The notes beneath the pieces were generated by a model. It was not told the DNA's origin, searched no databases, and saw only the letters and a list, made by a program, of their open reading frames with translations. 64,000 nt of DNA from Paenibacillus antri (GTDB taxonomy: Bacteria; Bacillota; Bacilli; Paenibacillales; YIM-B00363). Shown piece by piece: positions 34,436 to 42,957 of this stretch. Position numbers and translations under genes: made by a program. The stretch covers positions 124,001-188,000 of the forward strand of contig NZ_VCIW01000012.1 in NCBI RefSeq assembly GCF_005765165.1. The letters run 5' to 3'. Position 1 is the stretch's first letter. Each line of letters starts with the position of its first letter.

Positions 34436-34577
34436 CGGGAAAACCTCCCTCTAATTTCGCCGAATGCCCCGGTTTGGACCGCTTTACAGGGAAAACCTCC
34501 CTCTAAACTGACGATTCAGGCCGAATATGTGCCGAAATCGCTAGATTAGAAGGAGGTTTTCCGTCTAAAGGGGGGCC
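34436..34577. repeat. Intergenic inverted-repeat element, family 2 (copy A)
   Basis: GGGAAAACCTCCCTCTAA occurs at 34437 and again at 34489 (52 bp apart). The second copy faces an inverted counterpart, TTAGAAGGAGGTTTTCC (34546-34562), forming a long stem around a conserved centre (CAGGCCGAATATGTGCCGAAATCG). The same family lies at 42772-42957. Confidence 0.8.
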
Positions 34578-34590
34578 ATCGACGGTCGCG

Positions 34591-34888
34591 GCACAATTAG
34601 TGGGAGGATCGGGCTTCCGGCCGTCCATGAAGCTATATGGCGAACGAGGCGCGATGTTCCTCGAAGGCAACGCCATCGTCCATCGGTCGGTGCCCGGCAT
34701 CGCGCCTCCGCCGCCGCCGAGCGCCGTCTCCGTCGAGGGCGGCAACGACCCGCGCGCGATTTCGCACGAGAACTATCGCCGCCAGCTGAGGACGTCCTGC
34801 TCGCGATCGACGCCGGCCGACCGTCCGGTTGATCGAAGCCATCCGCGAATCCTCCCGCGCGGGCCGCGAAATCCGGCTCGACGTATAA
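34591..34888 (+). pseudogene. Gfo/Idh/MocA oxidoreductase C-terminal remnant with frameshifts
   Basis: The frame at 34600 reads MKLYGERGAMFLEGNAIVHR, typical of the C-terminal part of Gfo/Idh/MocA dehydrogenases. After ENYRRQL the homology moves to another frame (DVLLAIDAGRPS) and then to a third (RLIEAIRESSRAGREIRLDV, stop at 34886-34888). At least two frameshifts and loss of the N-terminal Rossmann part show it is dead. Its 5' border touches the family 2 repeat, which may have been involved in the deletion. Confidence 0.7.
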
Positions 34889-35357
34889 GGACCGAGCCCT
34901 CGGGTGCGGCCCTTTTCGCGATTAGACGCTCTGCGGTCGCTGCAGGTTGGGTCTCAGGCATAACCAGAGCAACTCCTCCGTCATCGAACTTCCTCCCGCG
35001 GCAACGTTGAAGCGGAAGCAATATTCATCAAGATACGACTGAATCGATGCGGCACCATCTTTTCCTCGGTTTCACTTTTTTCGCGTCGCTTTGGAGAGAT
35101 ATCGGTTCGTTGCGAGGTCCTTGATTGTACCTGTCATGCACCTTGAAGCATTGGTGAGAAGGGTTGAGCCTGTAAGGGGAGCTGAGTGGGGGGGAGGGCT
35201 GTCGGGAGAGAGAAGAAGGAGGGGATAGCTGAGCGAAGGGAAGTCGGGGAGAAGGAGCTGCGGGAGACGAATGGAGAGCGCGGGGGGAAGAGAACGCATT
35301 GGCATCGCCGGGCGCGGCATGATACGATTGGAGTACGAACGAGCGGGGGAGCTTCGG
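34889..35357. other. Intergenic stretch without a convincing gene
   Basis: The only candidate is a 20-codon minus-strand frame at 34984-34922 with GGAGG 7 bases before its ATG; no family resemblance, so it is only noted. The part 35180-35345 is purine-rich and leads into the GGCT gene. Confidence 0.3.
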
Positions 35358-35792
35358 ATGCGACAGAGCGAAGGGATTCTAGTATTCGTATACGGTACGC
35401 TGCTGCAGGGCGAAGCGAACGATCGGTGGCTTCGGGACGCGCGGCGGGTGGCGCCCGAGGCGGTCGCCCCAGGAACATTATACGATACGGGGCGCGGATA
35501 TCCTGCGATGACGACGGCGGGGCGAGAGAGCGAATCGACGGTTCTCGGAGAGCTGTACGCCATCGATGAGCAGACGCTGCAGGCGCTTGACGAGCTGGAG
35601 GACTTCTACGGTTCGGGCGACCCGCGCAACGAGTACGAACGGGTACGGAGCGTCGTGCGGACGGAGCATGGCGCGTCGGAGGCATGGACCTACGTGTACG
35701 AGCGAGTCCCGACCGGCTGCACGCACATCCCGACGGGGGATTGGCGGCGGTACCGGCGCGAACTACAAGAAAGGCCGCTCCGCGATCGCTAG
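35358..35792 (+). CDS. Gamma-glutamylcyclotransferase-like (AIG2/GGCT) protein
   Basis: 144 aa. The VYGTLLQG motif (about residues 10-17) forms the substrate loop, and LDELEDFYG (about 77-85) carries the acidic residue that acts as catalytic base in the family (second Glu expected). The ATG at 35358 is chosen because the family starts just before the YGTL motif and GGGGGAG lies 7 bases upstream; earlier in-frame starts at 35271 and 35319 have no homology. Predicted to cyclise gamma-glutamyl amines or peptides. Convergent with the SulP gene. Confidence 0.85.
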   Translation: MRQSEGILVFVYGTLLQGEANDRWLRDARRVAPEAVAPGTLYDTGRGYPAMTTAGRESESTVLGELYAIDEQTLQALDELEDFYGSGDPRNEYERVRSVVRTEHGASEAWTYVYERVPTGCTHIPTGDWRRYRRELQERPLRDR

Positions 35793-35817
35793 AGCAGCCC
35801 TTCCCTTTTTCCAAACG

Positions 35818-37275
35818 TTAATGGCCCGACGGCGACGCGAGACCGACTTTGTCGACGAGCAGGCGGCTTTCTTCGTTCAAGCTTTCGATGCGGACGTCTT
35901 TGCCGAGCTGTCGATACTTCTGAACGACTTTGGCGATCGCGGTGACGGCGGAATGATCCCAGACGTGCATATGTCGGAAGTCGACGATGATGCGGTCCGG
36001 GTCGTTCTTCGCGTCGAACGCTTCGACGAACGCCGACGTCGTGCCGAAGAACAGCTGTCCTTGAAGCGTATACCGCTTGGCGCCGTTCGGCGCGAGCTCG
36101 GTGCGGACGTCGATCTTCGAGGCGATGCGCCAGCCGAAGATCAAGGCGCTGAGGACGACGCCGACGCCGACGCCGAGCGCGAGGTTATGCGTGTAGACGG
36201 TCACCGCGACGGTGGCGAGCATGACGACGGTGTCCGGAACGGGAATCTTCTTCATCCCGGACACGGATTTCCAGTCGAAGGTGCTGATCGATACCATGAT
36301 CATGACGCCGACGAGGGCGGCCATCGGGATGCGGGCGACGACGTCGCCGAGCACGAGAATCAAGAACAAGAGGAAGACGCCCGCGACCAGCGTGGATAAC
36401 CGTCCGCGCCCGCCCGACTTGACGTTGATGACGGATTGGCCGATCATGGCGCACCCCGCCATGCCGCCGAAGAAGCCGGTGATCGTATTGGCGATGCCTT
36501 GACCGCGGATTTCGCGGTTCTTATCGCTCTTGGTTTCGGTGAATTCGTCGACGATGGTGGCCGTCATGAGCGACTCCAGGATACCGACGAACGCCAGCGG
36601 AATCGCGTATGGCAAGACGATCATCAACGTCTCGAGCGTGAACGGCACCGCAGGCAGGTGGAACAGCGGGAACGCGGTCGGCAGCTGGCCCATGTCGCCT
36701 ACTGTGTTTACATGGAAACCGGCAGTAATGGTTACAATAGTTACCACGATGATAGCCACGAGAGCGGACGGGACGGCTTTCGTGACGCGCGGAAGCCCGT
36801 AGATGATCGCGAGCGTCACGCCGACGAGCGCGTACATGATCCAAGACTGTCCCTGAAAATGAACCAGCTGCGCCATAAAGATCAAGATGGCCAGCGCGTT
36901 CACGAACCCGATGACGACCGAGTGCGGGATGAACGTCAGGAATCTGCCGAGCTTCAGCAGGCCGAGGATGATCTGGATGATGCCGGTGACGACGGTGGCG
37001 GCCAATAGGTATTCGAGTCCGTGATCTTTGACGAGGGTCACCATGAGCAGCGCCATGGCGCCCGTCGCCGCGGAGATCATGCCGGGCCGTCCGCCGGCGA
37101 AGGCGATGACGACCGCGATCGCGAAGGAGGCGTACAAGCCGACCATCGGATCGACGCCCGCGATGATCGAGAAGGCGATGGCTTCCGGAATGAGCGCCAA
37201 CGCGACGGTGATGCCGGACAAGACGTCCATGCGCACGTTCGAAAACCAGGTTTCTTTCAGTTGCGATGCATTCAA
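35818..37275 (-). CDS. SulP-family anion transporter with STAS domain
   Basis: 485 aa. Around ten or more helices in the Sulfate_transp region ([29 protein letters not shown] near the start; [26 protein letters not shown], about 265-290, is the conserved SulP segment). Residues about 390-485 form a STAS domain ([23 protein letters not shown]). Bacterial SulP proteins carry sulfate, bicarbonate or dicarboxylates; the sequence alone does not tell which. AGAGAGGAC lies upstream of the ATG. Confidence 0.93.
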   Translation of the reverse strand: MNASQLKETWFSNVRMDVLSGITVALALIPEAIAFSIIAGVDPMVGLYASFAIAVVIAFAGGRPGMISAATGAMALLMVTLVKDHGLEYLLAATVVTGIIQIILGLLKLGRFLTFIPHSVVIGFVNALAILIFMAQLVHFQGQSWIMYALVGVTLAIIYGLPRVTKAVPSALVAIIVVTIVTITAGFHVNTVGDMGQLPTAFPLFHLPAVPFTLETLMIVLPYAIPLAFVGILESLMTATIVDEFTETKSDKNREIRGQGIANTITGFFGGMAGCAMIGQSVINVKSGGRGRLSTLVAGVFLLFLILVLGDVVARIPMAALVGVMIMVSISTFDWKSVSGMKKIPVPDTVVMLATVAVTVYTHNLALGVGVGVVLSALIFGWRIASKIDVRTELAPNGAKRYTLQGQLFFGTTSAFVEAFDAKNDPDRIIVDFRHMHVWDHSAVTAIAKVVQKYRQLGKDVRIESLNEESRLLVDKVGLASPSGH

Positions 37276-37520
37276 CAGCGAAGTCCTCTCTTTCTTCTAG
37301 GTTGTTGTGTGGCCTCCCACTCTCAGGTCGGCCGGGTCCGGTAGTAACAAAGGTTTATTATACATATGGAATTATGAGATGAATAGACTTTTCCAACTAT
37401 TTTCGCCCCGGCACTACAACTGCAGGTCAGAAAGAAGTATAATGGAAACGTTTGTATCCTTCATTTAGCCGCCAATCGGGCTTTACCGCCCTAAAAATAT
37501 GATTATAAAGGAAGCAAAGC

Positions 37521-39284
37521 ATGAATCTAATCGCAGAAAGCAAACCGGAATCGACGAAGTCGTCGAAGAAGCGGCGCACGCCTTACGTGCAGATCTTCGC
37601 GCTCGGCGGCTTGGACGAAATCGGGAAGAACATGTACGCGATCCAATACGGACGCGAAATTCTCGTCATCGACGCGGGGGTGAAGTTCCCGGGACCGGAT
37701 ATGCCGGGCGTCGACTACATCATTCCGAACATTCGGTATTTGGTCGAGAACAAAGAGATGGTCAAAGCGATCATCCTGACGCACGGCCACGAAGATCACA
37801 TCGGAGGGCTTCCCTTCGTGCTTCAACAGCTGAAGGTGCCGATCTACGGCGCGTCGCTGACGATCGGCTTCGTTCGCGCGAAGCTGGAGGAGCATCACCT
37901 CGCGAAGTCGACCGAGCTGAACATCATCGACGAGAATTCGACGATCCGGTTCGGTTCGATGAGCGTCGAGTTTTTCCGCACGCACCACAGTATTCCGGAC
38001 TCTTTGGGCATCGTCGTGCAAACCCCGCAGGGCAACATCGTGCATACGGGCGACTTCAAGTTCGATATGACGCCGGTGGACAAGCCTACGGATTGGGGAC
38101 GGCTCGCGGAGATCGGCCGCAAGGGCGTCCTGGCGCTGCTCGCGGACAGCACGAACAGCGAGAAGCCGGGGTACACGCCGTCCGAGAAGACGGTCGGGAA
38201 CGCCATTAAGGAGACGTTCGTCGGGTGCCGCGGCCGAATCTTGTTCGCGACGTTCGCTTCGAACGTGCACCGTCTGCAGCAGGTCGTGGAAGCGGCCGAG
38301 GCGACGGGCCGGCGCATCGCGATCATCGGGCGAAGCATGGAGCGCGCGTTCCGCATCGGGCAAGAGCTCGGGTACATTCGTCTGGGCAAGGAGACGTTGA
38401 TCGACGTCAATCAGATCGACCGTCACCCGGACCACAGCATCTGCATCATCTGCACCGGCAGCCAAGGCGAGCCGAACGCCGCGCTGACGCGCATCGCCAA
38501 CGGCTCGCATCAGAAAGTGGCCATCTACCCGGACGACACGATCATTTTCTCGGCGTCGCCGATTCCGGGCAACACGCAAAACGTGAATCGCAGCATCGAC
38601 CGTCTTCTCCGCGCGGGCGCGGAGGTCATCTCCGGTTCGATCATGGACATTCACGCGTCGGGTCACGGCTGCCGCGAAGACCTGAAGCTGATGCATTCGT
38701 TCCTGCGTCCGACGTATTTCATGCCGATCCACGGCGAGCATCGGATGTTGGTCACGCACGGCATGCTGGCGGAGGAAATCGGCATGGACCGCGCGAACAT
38801 CTTCGTCATGGACAACGGGCAGACGCTCAACGTCTCGCGGCGGATGGCGCGCCTCGGCAAGCCGATCCACGCGGGCGCCGTGTTGGTCAAGGGCGGCACG
38901 ATCAGCGAATGGGAAAGCTCGGTGACGGAGGAACGCCGCCAACTGGCGGACAGCGGCGTCATTATCGTCAACGTCGTCGTCGATTCGTCGCAGAACAAGA
39001 TGCTGGCGGGACCGGATCTCGTCACGAGAGGGTTTATCTACGTGCGCGAGGCGGGCGATATTATTTCGCAGGCGACGCGCGTGCTGAAGCGTTCCGTGGC
39101 GAAGCTGCAGAAGAAGGAGAAGTTCCATCGCAGAGGCTGGGAGGAATCGATCTCCAAGACGTTGTCTTCGTATTTCGAGACGACGATGGGGCGTTCTCCG
39201 CTCGTTCTGCCGGTGTTGATGGACGTGAAGGGCAAGCGGGAAGCCGTTGCGAAGGAGCCTAAGGAAACGGTCATCGAAGCGTAA
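37521..39284 (+). CDS. rnj: Ribonuclease J
   Basis: 587-aa metallo-beta-lactamase/beta-CASP nuclease for mRNA decay and rRNA maturation. Zn ligands in THGHEDHIGG (about residues 91-100), HTGDF (about 180), the beta-CASP regions (FATFASNVHRLQQV, CTGSQGEPNAALTRIANG, DIHASGHG), and the C-terminal domain (GPDLVTRGFIYVREAGD). An N-terminal basic extension of about 20 residues precedes QIFALGGLDEIGKN. Similar over its length to RNase J1 of Bacillus; a second paralogue is usual in these bacteria, so J1 and J2 are not distinguished here. AAAGGA before the ATG. Confidence 0.93.
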   Translation: MNLIAESKPESTKSSKKRRTPYVQIFALGGLDEIGKNMYAIQYGREILVIDAGVKFPGPDMPGVDYIIPNIRYLVENKEMVKAIILTHGHEDHIGGLPFVLQQLKVPIYGASLTIGFVRAKLEEHHLAKSTELNIIDENSTIRFGSMSVEFFRTHHSIPDSLGIVVQTPQGNIVHTGDFKFDMTPVDKPTDWGRLAEIGRKGVLALLADSTNSEKPGYTPSEKTVGNAIKETFVGCRGRILFATFASNVHRLQQVVEAAEATGRRIAIIGRSMERAFRIGQELGYIRLGKETLIDVNQIDRHPDHSICIICTGSQGEPNAALTRIANGSHQKVAIYPDDTIIFSASPIPGNTQNVNRSIDRLLRAGAEVISGSIMDIHASGHGCREDLKLMHSFLRPTYFMPIHGEHRMLVTHGMLAEEIGMDRANIFVMDNGQTLNVSRRMARLGKPIHAGAVLVKGGTISEWESSVTEERRQLADSGVIIVNVVVDSSQNKMLAGPDLVTRGFIYVREAGDIISQATRVLKRSVAKLQKKEKFHRRGWEESISKTLSSYFETTMGRSPLVLPVLMDVKGKREAVAKEPKETVIEA

Positions 39285-39304
39285 GAAACATAGAATTCAG
39301 GCAT

Positions 39305-39335
39305 CGCTCGCCGTCGGTCGACGGCGGGCGTTTTG
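39305..39335 (+). terminator. Terminator of the RNase J gene
   Basis: CGCTCGCCGTC pairs with GACGGCGGGCG (one wobble), followed by TTTTGTC. Confidence 0.8.
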
Positions 39336-39386
39336 TCGTTGCGGTTGACCCCCGGGCATCGTTGCAATACAATGAGAGTAATATTC

Positions 39387-39399
39387 TCAATAATGATAA
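39387..39399. promoter_or_regulatory. Shared 13-bp motif, copy 1
   Basis: TCAATAATGATAA, 28 bases before the ArsR-like regulator start. The identical 13 bases occur on the other strand at 40992-41004 between the hydrolase and ABC exporter genes. Probably the operator of the regulator; also somewhat Fur-box-like. Confidence 0.45.
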
Positions 39400-39426
39400 C
39401 GATACATGGAATAGGGGGGACCATTC

Positions 39427-39954
39427 ATGTCGGAGCAAAAGGCGGACCTGATTCTTCATCCCGTACGCATGCGCATCATCCAGTGCCTGATCGGCGGCGC
39501 GCCGAAGACGGCCCAGCAGCTGCAGGAGCTGCTGCCCGACGTGCCGCAGGCGACGCTGTACCGGCACCTGAAGAAGCTCAGCGACGCGAATATGCTCGCG
39601 ATCGCCGAGGAACGGCCGAACCGGGGCACGGTAGAGCGGTGGTATACGCTTCCCGAGCGGGCGGCCGAGCTGACGGCGGACGATCTAAGGGCGGCGTCTC
39701 CGGAGGATCACCTAGCCTTCTTTATGAAGTTCGCATCGCACTTGATCGGGCAATACGGACGATACGTACGCAAGCCCGGGCTCGACTTGCTCGCGGACGG
39801 CGTCTCGTATCGGCAGATCGCGCTGCAGCTGAGCGACGAGGAGCATCTGCGGCTGCTCGCTTCGATCCGCGAGCTGTTCGCCGAGGCGGCTCGCAACGAA
39901 CCTTCGCCGGAGCGGAGAAACCGGTTGTATTCGGTCATCGCCTTTCCGGAATAA
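39427..39954 (+). CDS. ArsR-like winged-helix transcriptional regulator
   Basis: 175 aa. Winged helix at about residues 8-75 (ILHPVRMRIIQCLIGGAPKTAQQLQELLPDVPQATLYRHLKKL), as in HTH_20/ArsR-like multidrug regulators. The C-terminal part is helical and lacks the metal-binding cysteines of metal-sensing ArsR proteins. GGGGGGA precedes the ATG. A promoter motif shared with the hydrolase/exporter region suggests it represses the ABC exporter at 41043. Confidence 0.85.
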   Translation: MSEQKADLILHPVRMRIIQCLIGGAPKTAQQLQELLPDVPQATLYRHLKKLSDANMLAIAEERPNRGTVERWYTLPERAAELTADDLRAASPEDHLAFFMKFASHLIGQYGRYVRKPGLDLLADGVSYRQIALQLSDEEHLRLLASIRELFAEAARNEPSPERRNRLYSVIAFPE

Positions 39955-39962
39955 CCGAAAAA

Positions 39963-39997
39963 AAGAGCGGGGCGGGGATTTACCTCGCCTCGCTCTT
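39963..39997. terminator. Convergent bidirectional terminator
   Basis: AAGAGCGGGGCGGGG pairs with CCTCGCCTCGCTCTT (two wobbles). On the minus strand a T run follows (seen as AAAAAAA on +). The hydrolase stop codon sits in the loop. Confidence 0.8.
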
Positions 39998-40945
39998 CCA
40001 TGCATTCAGCCATCGGGAGACGGCCGCCGTCAGCTCCGGTTCGATCGGACGCTTGACTTGGTTCTTGTAGTCCTTCAAGATGACGCTGAATCGCAGATCT
40101 TTGTCCGTCTTTCGGAGCAGGTGCGTCATATCCTCGATCACGAGCGTCTCGCACGGCCCTTGGACCAGATCGCGGATGCCGTTCACGTCGTCCTTCTTCA
40201 CTTGGACGTCCTTATCGCCGACGATCGCGAACACGGGGCAGGCGATCTCGCGAAGAGGAATCCGCACGTCGTACCGCTCGTGGTCGCGCTGCCACTTGGC
40301 GTTGATCTTCTTGCCCTTGTATTTGACGACGGGGGCGTCGGAGCTGCGGATGGCCGCGATCATCTCGTCGTTCATCTTCACGATCTTGTTCTCGACCTTG
40401 AGCAGACGCACGAGCCAGCCGGAGAAGCCCTTCATCGTGCGCAGCTCCTCGTACATCTGCTCTCGCTGCCAGGCCGTCGTGTCCGGCAGCGGCTCGGCGG
40501 TCGGCGCGAGCAGGATCATGCCTTGAACCGGAAGGCGAACGTTGACCGCCGGGGCGACCATGCTGCCTTCGCTGTGGCCGAGCAGCACGATGCGCTCTTG
40601 ATCGAGCTCCGAGCGGGACTTCGCGTACCGTACCGCGGCTTCCGCGTCGTCGACGAGGTCGAAGAAGCCCGCTTCGAGGAAGCTTCCGCCGCTTCGGCCG
40701 ACGCCCCGCTTGTCGTAGCGCAGCGTCGCGAAGCCGAGCGAGGCGATATGATCGCTTAGCTCCTTGAAGGCGTTGATGCGCAGCTGCTTCGAGTTTTCGT
40801 CGCGGTCGAGGTCGCCGCTGCCGTGCACCATGACGACGACGGGAACCTTCGAATCGTTCGAGACGCCGGCCGGGAGCGTCAACGTCGCGGCGAGAGGGTA
40901 AGCCGCGGGAATGGTCACTTCTTGTTCATGGAAGCTCGGGTTCAT
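39980..40945 (-). CDS. Alpha/beta hydrolase
   Basis: 321 aa. Oxyanion segment VMVHGSGDLDRDEN (about residues 37-50), nucleophile elbow LLGHSEGS (Ser about residue 121), Asp in VGDKDVQ (about 246) and His near EDMTHLLR (about 275) complete a catalytic triad. No signal peptide. The ATG at 40945 (MNPSFHEQEV) is chosen over a longer frame to 41014 that runs through the operator. Divergent from the ABC exporter; likely co-regulated. An esterase-type enzyme of unknown substrate. Confidence 0.88.
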   Translation of the reverse strand: MNPSFHEQEVTIPAAYPLAATLTLPAGVSNDSKVPVVVMVHGSGDLDRDENSKQLRINAFKELSDHIASLGFATLRYDKRGVGRSGGSFLEAGFFDLVDDAEAAVRYAKSRSELDQERIVLLGHSEGSMVAPAVNVRLPVQGMILLAPTAEPLPDTTAWQREQMYEELRTMKGFSGWLVRLLKVENKIVKMNDEMIAAIRSSDAPVVKYKGKKINAKWQRDHERYDVRIPLREIACPVFAIVGDKDVQVKKDDVNGIRDLVQGPCETLVIEDMTHLLRKTDKDLRFSVILKDYKNQVKRPIEPELTAAVSRWLNAWKSEAR

Positions 40946-40989
40946 GAGGGGACATCCTTTTCGATAGGAAATAAGTTCGGTATTGATTA

Positions 40990-41009
40990 TATTATCATTA
41001 TTGATAATA
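40990..41009. promoter_or_regulatory. Palindromic operator between hydrolase and ABC exporter (motif copy 2)
   Basis: TATTATCA - TTAT - TGATAATA, an 8-bp-arm perfect palindrome containing the same 13 bases (reverse strand) as 39387-39399. Located 33 bases before the exporter start, 45 before the hydrolase start. Confidence 0.55.
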
Positions 41010-41042
41010 AACAAACGATTGTCAAGCGCCGGAGGGAATGGA

Positions 41043-42761
41043 ATGGGGATGTTACGTCGGTTTTTTTCGTATTATCGGCCTTATAAAACGTTGTTCTTCG
41101 TCGATTTCTCCTGCGCGGTCGTCGCGGCGGTGCTGGAGCTTGGGTTTCCGCTCGCGGTCAATCAGGTCGTCGACCGGCTGCTGCCCAGCGGGAATTGGCA
41201 GGTTATTTTCTGGGCGTGCCTCGGACTGCTTGCGCTGTATTTGATCTCGATGTTCTTGAACTTCATTGTGATCTACTGGGGACATAAGCTCGGCATCAAC
41301 ATCGAGACGGACATGCGCAAGGCGCTGTACGCGCATATGCAGAAGCTGTCGTTCCGATTTTTCGACAACAACAAGACCGGGCATATGATTTCCCGTCTGA
41401 CGACGGACTTGTTCGAGATCGGCGAGGTCGCGCATCACGGGCCCGAGGATTTGTTCATCGCGATCATGACGCTGATGGGCGCTTTCGTGCTTATGCTGTT
41501 TCTGAATTGGAAGCTGGCGCTGCTGACGTTCGCGATCATTCCGATCATTATGTGGCTCGTCATCGTCGCGAACAAGCGGATGACGAAGGCGGTCGACCGG
41601 ATGTATCGGGATATCGCCGATTTCAACGCGCGGGTCGAAGACAGCATCGGCGGCATCCGCGTCGTGCAGGCGTTCGTGAACGAACGCCACGAGAAGAAGC
41701 TGTTCGACGTGAACAACTTGCGCTTTCGCGACGCGAAGATTTTGCAGTATAAAATCATGGGCGTAAACCTTTCGATCAGTTATTTATTAATGCGGTTCGT
41801 GTCCGTGTTCGTCCTCGTCAGCGGATCGTACTTCGTCATCGGCGGCGAGCTGAGCGCGGGCGAATTCGTCGGATTCATTCTGCTGACCAACGTGTTCTTC
41901 CGGCCGATCGAGAAGATCAACGCGATTATCGAAAGCTATCCGAAGGGCATCGCCGGGTTCAAGCGGTTCGTCGAAATCATGGAGACGGCGCCGGACGTGG
42001 CGGACGCGCCGGATGCGGTCGCCGTCGGGAAGCTTCGCGGCGACATTCGGTACGAGGGCGTGTCGTTCGGGTACGAGGGGCAGCGGAACGTGTTGAGCGG
42101 CATCGACTTATCGATTCGCGCGGGCGAGACGATCGCCTTCGTCGGCCCGTCGGGCGCCGGCAAGACGACGCTGTGCAGTCTATTGCCGCGGTTCTACGAC
42201 GCGAGCGAAGGCCGTATTACGATCGACGGGATGGACATTCGGAACATGACGCTCGAGTCGCTGCGGCGGAATATCGGGGTCGTGCAGCAGGATGTGTTCT
42301 TGTTCTCGGGGACGCTTCGGGAAAATATTTCGTACGGCAAGCTCGGCGCCGACGAAGAGGAGCTGCTCGAGGCGGCGCGGCGGGCGCGGCTCGAGGAGTT
42401 CATTCAAGCGCAGCCGCTCGGGCTCGACACGGTCGTCGGCGAACGCGGCGTGAAGCTGTCCGGCGGCCAGAAACAGCGGCTCGCCATCGCGCGGATGTTC
42501 CTGAAGAATCCGCCGATCTTAATCTTGGACGAAGCGACGTCCGCGCTCGACACGGAGACGGAGGCGGCGATCCAGCAGTCGCTCGCCGAGCTGTCCGAGG
42601 GGCGGACGACGCTCGTCATCGCGCATCGGTTGGCTACGATCAAGCACGCGGACCGGATCGTCGTCGTCACCGAAGACGGCATCACGGAGCAGGGGCGGCA
42701 CGAGGAGCTGCTCGCGACGGGCGGCGTCTACAGCCGCTTGCACCAGGCGCAGTTCGGATAG
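41043..42761 (+). CDS. ABC exporter, fused permease and ATPase
   Basis: 572-aa half-transporter. Six helices in residues 1-310, then the ATPase: Walker A GPSGAGKTTL (about 371-380), Q loop VVQQDVFLF, signature KLSGGQKQRLAIARM (about 475-489), Walker B ILILDEATSALD, H loop AHRLAT. The ATG at 41043 has GGAGGG 6 bases upstream; a second ATG follows at 41049. Type of multidrug or lipid exporters (BmrA/MsbA-like). Probably acts as a homodimer. Promoter carries the operator at 40990. Confidence 0.94.
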   Translation: MGMLRRFFSYYRPYKTLFFVDFSCAVVAAVLELGFPLAVNQVVDRLLPSGNWQVIFWACLGLLALYLISMFLNFIVIYWGHKLGINIETDMRKALYAHMQKLSFRFFDNNKTGHMISRLTTDLFEIGEVAHHGPEDLFIAIMTLMGAFVLMLFLNWKLALLTFAIIPIIMWLVIVANKRMTKAVDRMYRDIADFNARVEDSIGGIRVVQAFVNERHEKKLFDVNNLRFRDAKILQYKIMGVNLSISYLLMRFVSVFVLVSGSYFVIGGELSAGEFVGFILLTNVFFRPIEKINAIIESYPKGIAGFKRFVEIMETAPDVADAPDAVAVGKLRGDIRYEGVSFGYEGQRNVLSGIDLSIRAGETIAFVGPSGAGKTTLCSLLPRFYDASEGRITIDGMDIRNMTLESLRRNIGVVQQDVFLFSGTLRENISYGKLGADEEELLEAARRARLEEFIQAQPLGLDTVVGERGVKLSGGQKQRLAIARMFLKNPPILILDEATSALDTETEAAIQQSLAELSEGRTTLVIAHRLATIKHADRIVVVTEDGITEQGRHEELLATGGVYSRLHQAQFG

Positions 42762-42771
42762 GTCGCGGGCT

Positions 42772-42957
42772 GGGAGGGAAAACCTCCCGTTAATTAAGGG
42801 TAGACCGCCCTCTGGAGCCATACGAGATGGAAATCCTCCCTCTAATTCGAACGATTCCGGCCGATAACGGTCGAAATCGGGTGATTATAGGGAGGATTTC
42901 CCGTTAGAGTGGCTAAATTTGCAGTTTTCGGCGGAATTAGAGGGAGGTTTTCCCGTT
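42772..42957. repeat. Intergenic inverted-repeat element, family 2 (copy B)
   Basis: Contains GGGAAAACCTCCCGTTAAT (42777), then GGAAATCCTCCCTCTAAT (42829-42846) with its inverted counterpart ATTATAGGGAGGATTTCC (42885-42902) around CCGGCCGATAACGGTCGAAATC, and a further inverted arm AATTAGAGGGAGGTTTTCCC (42935-42954). The rightmost arm provides the last codons and stop of the hydrolase gene that ends at 42937. Confidence 0.85.

Noticed and set aside
34600-35010. Intact 136-aa gene
   Set aside because: Homology to a Gfo/Idh/MocA C-terminus moves through three frames, so the region is a pseudogene.
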